This document shows, one piece after another, positions 1 through 5,962 of a stretch of DNA of 7,906 nt (its first letter is position 1; every line of letters starts with the position of its first letter). The position numbers and the translations under genes were made by a program. The stretch comes from Chryseobacterium sp. (lineage in GTDB: Bacteria; Bacteroidota; Bacteroidia; Flavobacteriales; Weeksellaceae), in contig JAGNPP010000108.1 in NCBI GenBank assembly GCA_017989575.1, positions 1 to 7,906 of the forward strand, written 5' to 3'. Under the pieces are notes generated by a model that worked only from the letters and a program-made list of their open reading frames with translations, was not told the DNA's origin and ran no database searches.

Positions 1-167
1 AAGTAGATGTTGTCGCCCACAACATATTTTTCCTTATCCAAAAGCAGATATACTTTTTCCTGTGTGTAATTTTGCTCCAGATTTTCAATCGCTTTGTCTA
101 TTTTATCTTGTGCGTTAAGTTGCATCATTCCAACCACATACATAAAAAAAATGAAGATTTTTTTCAT
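1..167 (-). CDS. N-terminal fragment of a secreted MG2/macroglobulin-like protein (partial)
   Basis: This reading frame runs off the left edge, so only the first 55 codons are visible. It is open from an ATG at 167. Residues 1-19 form a lipid-free Sec signal peptide: two lysines, a hydrophobic stretch, then QLNA before Q20. Residues 37-55 read EKVYLLLDKEKYVVGDNIY. This resembles the first strand of MG2-type domains in large Bacteroidota surface proteins, where the usual pattern is 'K(I/V)Y(L)..DK..Y..G(E/D).I(W/Y)F'. In that family the domain belongs to long macroglobulin-like or TonB-plug-linked envelope proteins. The family call rests on this one motif and is an inference; the signal peptide and open frame are directly visible. 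A possible -7 box lies about 40 bases upstream, and the terminator of the neighbouring beta-helix gene separates the two transcripts. Confidence 0.6.
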   Translation of the reverse strand, partial: MKKIFIFFMYVVGMMQLNAQDKIDKAIENLEQNYTQEKVYLLLDKEKYVVGDNIY

Positions 168-207
168 ATCAAAAAACTTATGATTTGTAAATTTTATTAA
201 AACCTAC

Positions 208-215
208 CAAAAATA
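208..215 (-). promoter_or_regulatory. Candidate -7 box (TATTTTTG) of the left-edge gene
   Basis: Read on the minus strand this is TATTTTTG, a full match to the Bacteroidota -7 consensus TAnnTTTG, about 40 bases before the ATG at 167. No clear TTG was found at the usual -33 distance, so the call rests on the -7 box alone in AT-rich DNA. Confidence 0.35.
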
Positions 216-302
216 CAATTTTTCTTTTGGGAGCGGCATTTTTTGAGAGACTTTAAGACAGTTTTAAGATTGTTAATTATATATTCTTTTTAGAATTTTC
301 AC

Positions 303-330
303 AAAAAAGCACCACGATTTGTGATGCTTT
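303..330 (-). terminator. Rho-independent terminator of the beta-helix gene
   Basis: Arms 306-315 and 321-330 pair over 10 positions, with one G-T wobble when read as minus-strand RNA, around a 5-base loop. The minus strand then runs into six T residues. It lies 25 bases past the stop codon of the beta-helix gene and insulates the left-edge gene from it. Confidence 0.8.
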
Positions 331-354
331 CAATATTTTATGTTTTTTTATTAA

Positions 355-1785
355 CTATTTAATAATCAATTTGGTGCTAGATTTTTTTCCATCCGATTGC
401 TGCGTGATGATGTAAACGCCGGATTGCAAATTGGTTTTGATTTCACTCTTCCCTTTGCTCACGATGGAAGAGTGAACAACTTTTCCGCTAAGATCCTGGA
501 TCACGATGTTTCCTGCATTTTCAGTTTCTAGGAAGAAATTATTTTTGCTCGGATTTGGGTAGATTTTGACAGATGATTTAGAAACATCAGAAACCGATAA
601 TGGCAAAGCGCAATCGTAGGGTTTGTAGGAAATTGTATTTGGATTTTGACTTCCCAACACTTCCTCTACCATTGCATCTGTAGAAAGTTCGTCTTCTCTC
701 CAGCAATTTCCGATAGCGTTGACTTGGTTTGTTGTATTGTTGAAAAATGCAACGGTGTTTCCTGTGTTTGCATTGTCTTTAAAAATATTATTGCCTCTGT
801 CCGTTTCAGTTCCCAGATCCAAAGTTCCGTTTGAAAGAACCGTAATTCCCCAAAGATTTCCTCGGATTTGATTGTTTCTAATCTTGATATGCTGAGCTGC
901 ATAGATAGAAATTCCGCTACCGCCATCGCTAGGAATGTTTTCACTATTGTTATTTTCAAGAATATTATTTTTGATAATTCCGGATGCACCGCCACCGATT
1001 GACGTGATGCCGTATCGATTATCTCTCACCGTATTTCCTTCTATTCTGAAACGAGTCGAGCCGCCAGTCAGCATAGAAACGCCAATTCCACCTGCTTTTG
1101 TAAGGCTTCTGTTTCCGATAACCGTATTATTAATGACTTTTACCGAGTCAGTCACGGACATTCCGATATTGATTTGAGGCGAATTGTTATTCCCAGCATT
1201 ATTCCCGAAAAAATAATTGTTTTCTATGGTCACAGAGCCACCACTGGAAGTTCCGGAAGCGATTCCCGATCTGAAATTTTCGATAAACTGAGAGTTTTTG
1301 ATCACAGGATTTCCACGGAAAAGACTCACGGCGCCATTGGTTGCAACGCCTGTTGCATTTTTACGGATCACGCAATTATCCATCAAGAAATTGTCGGTCA
1401 AAACTCTTACGCCACCGCCATATTCTACAGTTGTATTTTTCATTTCTGCAACAGAACCAATCTCAAACTGAATGCCTTTGAAGGGAAAACCAGAATCTAC
1501 AGCATTAATCAAAAAATTAGAAGCAGTTGTGCGGTATTCCCCGTAAACATAGAGCGCTTTGTCAGCATTCACACTCAACGTTGTGTTTTCGTCTATGGTA
1601 AGTTTGTCGGTGGCGGAAATCGTGATGTTTTCTGTCATCAGGTAATGTGTACCCATATTTTGAAGAATATTTGGCGCAGCCGCAGATAAGGATGATAATG
1701 TGTAACTTGTTCCGTTTCCGGGCGTTGTAAACTGGGCATTGAGGAAAACGCCAGTCAGCATAAATAAAAAAGTAATTTTTTTCAT
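355..1785 (-). CDS. Secreted right-handed parallel beta-helix protein with T9SS type A sorting tail
   Basis: The 476-residue product has a Sec signal peptide (residues 1-18, MKKITFLFMLTGVFLNAQ). A body of about 110-340 carries repeated short strands of the type 'I.NN.(I/F)..N..GI', for example IKNNILENNN near 271 and IRNNQIRGN near 302. These are typical rungs of NosD/pectate-lyase-like beta-helices. A closing GNCW segment lies at 359-362. Residues 406-476 are a T9SS C-terminal domain: VKIYPNPS, then IQDLSGKVV, LQSGVYII and KLIIK. Such tails direct export across the outer membrane and are cleaved, with release or anchoring at the surface. No catalytic residues can be assigned, so this may be a polysaccharide-acting enzyme, an adhesin or a structural protein. 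Cysteines 361 and 392 could form a disulfide near the end of the helix. The start at 1785 is set by the signal peptide. Confidence 0.88.
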   Translation of the reverse strand: MKKITFLFMLTGVFLNAQFTTPGNGTSYTLSSLSAAAPNILQNMGTHYLMTENITISATDKLTIDENTTLSVNADKALYVYGEYRTTASNFLINAVDSGFPFKGIQFEIGSVAEMKNTTVEYGGGVRVLTDNFLMDNCVIRKNATGVATNGAVSLFRGNPVIKNSQFIENFRSGIASGTSSGGSVTIENNYFFGNNAGNNNSPQINIGMSVTDSVKVINNTVIGNRSLTKAGGIGVSMLTGGSTRFRIEGNTVRDNRYGITSIGGGASGIIKNNILENNNSENIPSDGGSGISIYAAQHIKIRNNQIRGNLWGITVLSNGTLDLGTETDRGNNIFKDNANTGNTVAFFNNTTNQVNAIGNCWREDELSTDAMVEEVLGSQNPNTISYKPYDCALPLSVSDVSKSSVKIYPNPSKNNFFLETENAGNIVIQDLSGKVVHSSIVSKGKSEIKTNLQSGVYIITQQSDGKKSSTKLIIK

Positions 1786-1879
1786 AAGCCTAAAATTTTA
1801 TTTTATTGATTTTAAATTTCGTAATGATAATAATATTCTTTTAAGAAATTAGTAGAGAAGTTTTCAAATTATGACAAAT

Positions 1880-1912
1880 CAAATTTATCAATGTATTTTG
1901 TCTTTATCACAA
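1880..1912 (-). promoter_or_regulatory. Candidate promoter of the beta-helix gene
   Basis: On the minus strand, TTG (1912-1910) and TAAATTTG (1887-1880) are 22 bases apart. This fits the Bacteroidota -33 TTG / -7 TAnnTTTG pattern at the long end of its usual spacing. It implies an untranslated leader of about 90 bases before the ATG at 1785. It is a pattern match only. Confidence 0.4.
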
Positions 1913-1920
1913 TATATTTG
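1913..1920 (+). promoter_or_regulatory. -7 box (TATATTTG) of the aldo/keto reductase gene
   Basis: A full match to TAnnTTTG lies 12 bases before ATG 1933, followed by an A-rich leader. No good -33 TTG is seen. Because the box lies inside the reading frame that opens at ATG 1891, it argues that translation starts at 1933. It overlaps the -33 side of the divergent promoter, so the two transcripts start within about 50 bases of each other. Confidence 0.5.
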
Positions 1921-1932
1921 CAAAAAAAAATT

Positions 1933-2793
1933 ATGTTTTCAAATTTAATTGCTGGAACGATGCGTTGGGGTGTTTGGGGTGCCAATCATTCTGAAAAAAA
2001 TGTGCAGGAATTGATAGAAGTTTGCTTGGAGGAAAACATCACAACATTTGACCACGCGGATATTTATGGCAATCATACCACGGAAGAATTTTTTGGAAAA
2101 GCATGGAAAGAAATGAATATTGACCGAGAAAAAGTCCAGTTCGTCTCCAAATGCGGCATCGTGATGAATTCGGATAAAAAACCTTCTGAACTCAAATATT
2201 ATAATTATAACTCGGATTATATTCTCAATTGTGTGGAAGAAAGCCTTACAAATCTAAACACAGATTACTTGGATCTTCTCTTGTTGCATCGTCCATCACC
2301 ATTGATGAATCCTGAGGAGATTGCAGAAACATTTTTTAAATTGAAAGAAAGTGGGAGAGTGAGAGACTTTGGTGTCAGCAATTTTTCTGTTTCCCAATTT
2401 GAATTGTTGGATCAATGTTTTCCGTTGATTACAAATCAAATTGAAGTTTCCATCAATCAAACAAAATCCTTTGAAGATGGAACTTTGGATCAAATGATGA
2501 TGAAGAAATTGAGCCCGATGGCTTGGTCTGTTTTGGGTAATTATTTCTCAGAAAACTCAGATCAAAATATTAGAATCAAAAAAATAATGGAAGTTCTTTG
2601 CCCTAAATATAATGCAGAGGAAAATCAGATTCTTTTGGCTTTCCTTCTGAAACATCCAGCGAAAATTTTGCCTGTAATTGGGACATCGAAAACAGAAACT
2701 ATTAGGAAATTGAACCGATCTTTATTGATTGATTTGGAGACAATAGATTGGTTTAAGTTGCTGGAAGCCAGTAAGGGAAGCGAGGTGGAGTAG
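1933..2793 (+). CDS. Aldo/keto reductase, YdhF-like subfamily
   Basis: Predicted cytosolic NAD(P)H-dependent oxidoreductase of 286 residues that reduces carbonyl compounds; the natural substrate cannot be read from sequence. The AKR catalytic tetrad is complete and correctly spaced: D40 and Y45 (TTFDHADIYGN), K73 (VSKCG) and H119 (LLLLHRPSP). GVSNF (147-151), the NQIEVS segment and PVIGTS (247-252, cofactor phosphate-binding region) are also present. HRPSPLMNPEE, GTLDQ and PMAWS closely recall E. coli YdhF, whose length (298) is similar. An earlier in-frame ATG at 1891 would add 14 residues. I chose 1933 because the protein then begins directly at the first barrel strand (LIAGTMRWG) and because a -7 box overlaps the upstream extension. 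It appears monocistronic and has no visible link to its neighbours. Confidence 0.9.
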   Translation: MFSNLIAGTMRWGVWGANHSEKNVQELIEVCLEENITTFDHADIYGNHTTEEFFGKAWKEMNIDREKVQFVSKCGIVMNSDKKPSELKYYNYNSDYILNCVEESLTNLNTDYLDLLLLHRPSPLMNPEEIAETFFKLKESGRVRDFGVSNFSVSQFELLDQCFPLITNQIEVSINQTKSFEDGTLDQMMMKKLSPMAWSVLGNYFSENSDQNIRIKKIMEVLCPKYNAEENQILLAFLLKHPAKILPVIGTSKTETIRKLNRSLLIDLETIDWFKLLEASKGSEVE

Positions 2794-2868
2794 TGTAATT
2801 TTACATAATATTTAAATTTAATATCAAAATTTCTGATTATTCAAAAATAATTGTAAATTGCACCCAGT

Positions 2869-2876
2869 TATATTTG
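2869..2876 (+). promoter_or_regulatory. Candidate -7 box (TATATTTG) of the RRM gene
   Basis: A full TAnnTTTG match with a TTG 15 bases upstream (2851-2853), slightly short for the usual spacing. If used, it gives the RRM gene a leader of about 65-70 bases, long for this window. A second possible TTG lies near 2894-2900, but no good -7 box follows it. Confidence 0.35.
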
Positions 2877-2949
2877 AAATCAATAATGTCATTTTGTTGT
2901 TTTTCCTTAATATAATATTAAAACAACAGTTAACTTAATTTTTTTTAAA

Positions 2950-3285
2950 ATGAACATTTTTGTTTCAAACATCAATTACGCAACAAAGGATTATCAGTTG
3001 CAAGAATTATTCGAAGAATTTGGAGAAGTTTCTTCTGCAAAAATCATTACTGACAGAGACACTGGGAGATCAAAAGGATTTGGTTTCGTAGAAATGGGTG
3101 ACGAAGAAGGAAAACAAGCGGTAGACGCTTTGAACCAAAAAGAATTTAACGGAAAAATTCTTAACGTAACAGAAGCTAGACCAAGAGAAGAAAAACCAAG
3201 AAGATCTTTCGATAACAACCGTGGCGGTGGTTACGGAGGTGGAGATAGAGGAGGAAACCGTGGAGGCGGTGGAAACCGTTGGTAA
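2950..3285 (+). CDS. Small single-RRM RNA-binding protein with Gly/Arg-rich tail
   Basis: The 111-residue protein is one RNA recognition motif plus a disordered tail. RNP2 is IFVSNI (residues 3-8) and RNP1 is KGFGFVEM (42-49), with the aromatic residues F4, F44 and F46 that stack on RNA bases. The helix following RNP2 (YQLQELFEEFG) and the final strand (KILNVTEARP) complete the fold by about residue 78. Residues 79-111 are basic and glycine-rich with several RGG-like steps, as in cold-inducible plant and cyanobacterial RNA-binding proteins. The likely role is a cytosolic RNA chaperone or post-transcriptional regulator, but targets are unknown. Cold induction is known for similar cyanobacterial proteins and is only a possibility here. 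The start at 2950 puts RNP2 at the usual distance from the N-terminus. The gene is single and ends at a strong hairpin. Confidence 0.92.
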   Translation: MNIFVSNINYATKDYQLQELFEEFGEVSSAKIITDRDTGRSKGFGFVEMGDEEGKQAVDALNQKEFNGKILNVTEARPREEKPRRSFDNNRGGGYGGGDRGGNRGGGGNRW

Positions 3286-3309
3286 TATCTTCCAACTGGA
3301 AAAAAATAG

Positions 3310-3338
3310 AAGCGATCAGATTTTGATCGCTTTTTTTT
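3310..3338 (+). terminator. Terminator of the RRM gene, probably bidirectional
   Basis: Arms 3311-3318 (AGCGATCA) and 3324-3331 (TGATCGCT) pair perfectly over 8 bases around a 5-base loop, followed by eight T residues (3331-3338). It lies 26 bases after the RRM stop. On the minus strand the same hairpin is followed, after a short interruption, by another T-rich run (complement of 3300-3306), so it can also stop the convergent blaI-type transcript. Confidence 0.85.
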
Positions 3339-3363
3339 GTGATTTTTTGAAGTTAAAAGAAAG

Positions 3364-3843
3364 TTATTTCTTTTTATTCTTTTTCTTCTTTTTATCTTTC
3401 TTCTTAGATTTTTTCTCCCCAGTTATTTCTTTAATATAATCTTGAATCGGATTTTCTGGCTCTGGTTTTTTGCTTGCAAAAACTTTTTTGGACTCCATGT
3501 ATTTAAAGAAATCATCTGTAGCTATCAATTCGTCATTCATCAAAATGTCAAAAAGTTCAATTCCGGAACCATTGAAATAGTTTTCTAGAAATCTTTTCAG
3601 GACAAACATTCTATAATCTACAAATGTTACTGAAGGCCTGTATAGGTTTATTCGGCCTTGTTTTTCTGTGGTCAAATAGTTTTTTTCTACCAAGATTTTC
3701 AGAAAGGTGGAAATGGTATTTTGATGAGGTTTCGGTTCTGGGAAAATATCCATCAATTCGCGAAAATAGATTTCACCTTTGTTCCAGATGAGTTGCATCA
3801 CTTCTTCTTCAGAAGTTGTAAGAGGTTGTAAAATCATAAGCAT
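3364..3843 (-). CDS. BlaI/MecI/CopY-family transcriptional repressor with lysine-rich C-terminal tail
   Basis: The 159-residue protein has an N-terminal winged helix at about 8-72. LTTSEEEVMQLIWNKGE opens it, and the recognition helix lies within 39-53 (PHQNTISTFLKILVEK). A hinge and YLTTEKQGRINLYRP follow, as in the BlaI/MecI family of dimeric repressors. In that family the partner is usually a membrane sensor peptidase (BlaR1/MecR1), but none is adjacent here. The region 75-115 corresponds to the dimerisation helices. Residues 143-159 are unusual, with 13 lysines in 17 positions; typical family members are about 120-130 residues and lack this extension. The tail could add nonspecific DNA affinity. 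The gene starts 3 bases after the stop of the upstream membrane protein, so the two are probably co-transcribed and translationally coupled. A second ATG at 3837 is an alternative start. Targets are unknown. Confidence 0.85.
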   Translation of the reverse strand: MLMILQPLTTSEEEVMQLIWNKGEIYFRELMDIFPEPKPHQNTISTFLKILVEKNYLTTEKQGRINLYRPSVTFVDYRMFVLKRFLENYFNGSGIELFDILMNDELIATDDFFKYMESKKVFASKKPEPENPIQDYIKEITGEKKSKKKDKKKKKNKKK

Positions 3844-3846
3844 AGT

Positions 3847-4446
3847 TTAGAAAATAATAGCTTTTACCATAATCAAGTAAATCAAAGATACAAAAATAGC
3901 AATGCCTGCACCAGAGAAAACTTCTTTCGGCGTATGCCTTTTCAGAATTACTCTTGTAACACCAATGACGATAGAAAGTAGGAACCAAAACATTCCTATA
4001 ATAGGTTCTATTGCAAAAAACAATGCAGCAACATAGATATTGAGACTCGTATGCATCGAACTTTTAATAAAAAAATTACTCACTTGCATAAGTATTAATA
4101 AAATGCAGAGCATAAAAACCGTCCAGTCCATCTCTTTGTGAAGATAAAAATCAACACCTAGAAAAACAACGGTCGCAATAATAATAAAGATATAAAGTGA
4201 ATGCCTCTGTTTCCGATTCGAAACATCCATATTGGTGTAGTTCCCATTCTTTACATTACGATAGATCCAAAGCGCAGTAGGGATGATAAGCAAAAGCAAA
4301 ATCGGAAAAAACTTTTTCGAAGCCTGCTCCCAAGTGTAATTTCTGTAACTGTAATAGAAAAAGTAGATTACCAGAGAAACCAGCGGATTGAAGAAGTTCG
4401 AAATCACTTTCGAAAAATTAAAAACAATAGGATTTTTGATTTCCAT
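3847..4446 (-). CDS. PAP2-like integral membrane protein with altered phosphatase motifs
   Basis: The 199-residue protein has about six hydrophobic segments (near 18-34, 46-63, 84-101, 108-126, 135-168 as a pair, and 177-198). It resembles the PAP2 lipid phosphatase superfamily by motif order. The third signature, S-R-x5-H-x3-D, is matched as T164-R165...H171...E175 with exact spacing but Glu for Asp. The second signature (PSGH) appears as S129-S-M-H132. The first (K-x6-RP) is weak: the aligned positions are D74 and R81-H82. The catalytic R165, H171 and H132 are therefore kept, while substrate-binding residues are changed. Known family members act on lipid or isoprenoid phosphates at the cytoplasmic membrane. 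Activity here is uncertain. Its operon partner is the BlaI-type regulator just downstream, so envelope homeostasis is a reasonable guess. The family call is moderate. Confidence 0.65.
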   Translation of the reverse strand: MEIKNPIVFNFSKVISNFFNPLVSLVIYFFYYSYRNYTWEQASKKFFPILLLLIIPTALWIYRNVKNGNYTNMDVSNRKQRHSLYIFIIIATVVFLGVDFYLHKEMDWTVFMLCILLILMQVSNFFIKSSMHTSLNIYVAALFFAIEPIIGMFWFLLSIVIGVTRVILKRHTPKEVFSGAGIAIFVSLIYLIMVKAIIF

Positions 4447-4490
4447 TCACAAATATTTCGATTTCAAGATACAAAAATTATCAGCTTCTG

Positions 4491-4506
4491 CAAATTTCTA
4501 AATTTG
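4491..4506. promoter_or_regulatory. Perfect 7-2-7 palindrome in the divergent PAP2 / pdhA promoter region
   Basis: CAAATTT-CT-AAATTTG is an exact inverted repeat, 45 bases upstream of the PAP2-like start and 147 bases upstream of pdhA. Its right half also spells TAAATTTG (4499-4506), a full -7 consensus for the plus strand. It could be an operator, a promoter, or chance in AT-rich DNA. It does not match the TACAnnTGTA-type site of BlaI repressors. Confidence 0.3.
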
Positions 4507-4624
4507 ACTATTATTCAAAGATTTTGCAATCGATTACGCAAATTCTCATATTAATTTAGTGTAATGATTTTAGACAATGGAAAAATATGATAATATGCAT
4601 ACAATAAAGAAAGATTTTTTTTCT

Positions 4625-4632
4625 TATTTTTG
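4625..4632 (+). promoter_or_regulatory. -7 box (TATTTTTG) of pdhA
   Basis: A full TAnnTTTG match lies 20 bases before the pdhA ATG, the normal place for a short flavobacterial leader. No TTG is found at the -33 distance; the upstream DNA is A-rich. Confidence 0.5.
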
Positions 4633-4652
4633 CTACATATTTCGAAATTACA

Positions 4653-5657
4653 ATGAAAGAATTTTCTAAAGAAGTGTACCTTAAATGGTACGAAGAAATG
4701 ACGATGTGGAGAAGGTTTGAAGACAAATGCCGTTCTCTTTACTTAAAACAAAAAATCAGAGGTTTTTTACATCTATATAACGGTCAGGAAGCGATTCCTG
4801 CAGGTTTTACCCACGCAATGGATCTGTCCAAAGACAGCATGATTACGGCATACAGATGCCATATCCATCCAATGGCAATGGGCGTAGATCCTAAAAGAAT
4901 TATGGCAGAACTTTGCGGGAAAGCAACAGGGACATCCCAAGGTATGGGAGGTTCTATGCACATTTTTAGCAAAGAACACCGTTTCTATGGTGGTCATGGT
5001 ATTGTTGGAGGTCAGATTCCTTTGGGAGCTGGTATTGCTTTTGGAGACAAATATTTTGACAGAAAAGCAGTAAATATCTGTTTTATGGGAGATGGTGCAG
5101 TACGTCAAGGTGCGCTTCACGAGACTTTCAATATGGCAATGAACTGGAAACTTCCGGTAGTATTCGTTTGTGAAAACAACGGTTATGCAATGGGAACTTC
5201 TGTGAAAAGAACAGCCAATCACGAGGATATTTATAAATTGGGATTAGGTTATGAAATGCCTTGTCTTCCTGTAGATGCTATGGATCCAGAGAAAGTAGCA
5301 GAAGCAGCTTACGAAGCGATCGAAAGAGCGAGAAGAGGAGACGGACCAACGTTTATCGAAGCTAGAACTTACCGTTTCAGAGGTCACTCTATGTCAGATG
5401 CTGAACCTTACAGATCCAAAGACGAAGTGGCACAATACAAATTGGAAGATCCAATCGAGATTGTGAAAAGCAGAATCTTAGAAAACAACTGGGCTTCTCA
5501 AGAAGAATTGGACGCTTTGGAAGAAAAATCAAGAGCTTTCGTAGAAGAGTGTGTTGAGTTTATGGAAGAATCTCCGTATCCAGACGCTTCTAAACTTTAC
5601 GATTATGTATATTCCACTCCGGATTATCCATTCATCAACAAATTAGAAAATAATTAA
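4653..5657 (+). CDS. pdhA: Pyruvate dehydrogenase complex E1 component, alpha subunit
   Basis: The 334-residue protein is full length for bacterial E1-alpha. With E1-beta it forms the thiamine-diphosphate-dependent heterotetramer that decarboxylates pyruvate and passes the acetyl group to lipoyl-E2 in the cytosol. The thiamine diphosphate motif runs from GDG (146-148) to NN (175-176), with the intervening GALHETFNMA helix. AYRCH (66-70), GMGGSMH (97-103) and GGHGIVGGQIP (113-123) line the active site as in the family. RGHSMSD (243-249) is the loop that contains the regulatory serine in mitochondrial E1; no kinase is implied here. Separate alpha and beta chains place it with the E1-alpha/beta type rather than the single-chain AceE type. 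The next plus-strand gene is pdhC, 305 bases on. The E1-beta gene is absent from the window. No terminator follows the stop, so transcripts may read through to pdhC. Confidence 0.96.
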   Translation: MKEFSKEVYLKWYEEMTMWRRFEDKCRSLYLKQKIRGFLHLYNGQEAIPAGFTHAMDLSKDSMITAYRCHIHPMAMGVDPKRIMAELCGKATGTSQGMGGSMHIFSKEHRFYGGHGIVGGQIPLGAGIAFGDKYFDRKAVNICFMGDGAVRQGALHETFNMAMNWKLPVVFVCENNGYAMGTSVKRTANHEDIYKLGLGYEMPCLPVDAMDPEKVAEAAYEAIERARRGDGPTFIEARTYRFRGHSMSDAEPYRSKDEVAQYKLEDPIEIVKSRILENNWASQEELDALEEKSRAFVEECVEFMEESPYPDASKLYDYVYSTPDYPFINKLENN

Positions 5658-5717
5658 TAATCACACTTATTTGAAATTTATAGATTGAGATTAGTTATAA
5701 AACAACGATAATTATTT

Positions 5718-5824
5718 GGGCAGCTATTTCCGCCTTCCGTTCCCAATCTTTTTTGCCCACGATTTCAGTTTTAATAGAACTTTCGTACAAGCAAAAAAGG
5801 ATTTCCACTCAAGTCGGGCTGCGG
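5718..5824 (+). repeat. Intergenic repeat element, copy 1, in the pdhA-pdhC gap
   Basis: The core is an inverted repeat. AATCTTTTTTGC (5745-5756) pairs with GCAAAAAAGGATT (5791-5803) except for one extra G in the right arm, across a 34-base loop. The left flank is GGGCAGCTATTTCCGCC and the right flank GGATTTCCACTC then TCGGGCTGCGGG, so that GCAGC (5720-5724) also pairs with GCTGC (5819-5823). A second copy with the same layout lies near 7660-7770 in the opposite direction. No reading frame of interest crosses it. It is more GC-rich than the surrounding spacer and looks inserted. Boundaries are approximate. Confidence 0.6.
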
Positions 5825-5962
5825 GATTCGAATTTTGAATCACGTTTATCAAATAATTTAGTTAACTTAACATCTCAAATATCAAGTCTCATACGAAGTA
5901 ATCACGAACTCCATATTTATTATATAAGCTTCGTGGGTAAATCTCAAATCTAGAAAAAAATT
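5825..5962 (+). other. Spacer between repeat element and pdhC
   Basis: This part of the 305-base pdhA-pdhC gap has no gene and no full TAnnTTTG box. A 7-pair hairpin with a 3-base loop lies at 5825-5841, without a T-run. The last 13 bases before pdhC are A-rich, the usual initiation context here. Whether pdhC has its own promoter in this stretch cannot be decided by eye. Confidence 0.5.

Noticed and set aside
1174..1689. 171-codon plus-strand open frame
   Set aside because: It lies antisense to the beta-helix gene, its translation is cysteine- and histidine-scattered with no domain, and the minus-strand protein has a clear signal peptide and sorting tail.
3300..3420. A/T-rich homopolymer runs near the convergent gene ends
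   Set aside because: They are explained by the terminator T-run and by the lysine codons of the repressor tail, not by a separate repeat.
4201..4554. 117-codon plus-strand open frame
   Set aside because: It overlaps the PAP2-like gene on the other strand and runs into the promoter region; composition does not look like a protein.
4452..4646. Direct repeat ATATTTCGA upstream of the PAP2-like gene and of pdhA
   Set aside because: Nine matching bases in AT-rich spacer are expected by chance, and no other shared context was seen.
4773..5222. 149-codon minus-strand open frame
   Set aside because: Complement of the strongly conserved pdhA coding sequence; no recognisable protein features.
5818..5845. 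GGATTCGAAT stretch resembling a tRNA T-arm
   Set aside because: No matching acceptor, anticodon or D arms can be drawn around it; it forms only a small hairpin next to the repeat element.
5753..5953. 66-codon open frame in the pdhA-pdhC gap
   Set aside because: It starts inside the repeat hairpin and has no -7 box, A-rich initiation site or known motif; treated as spacer.
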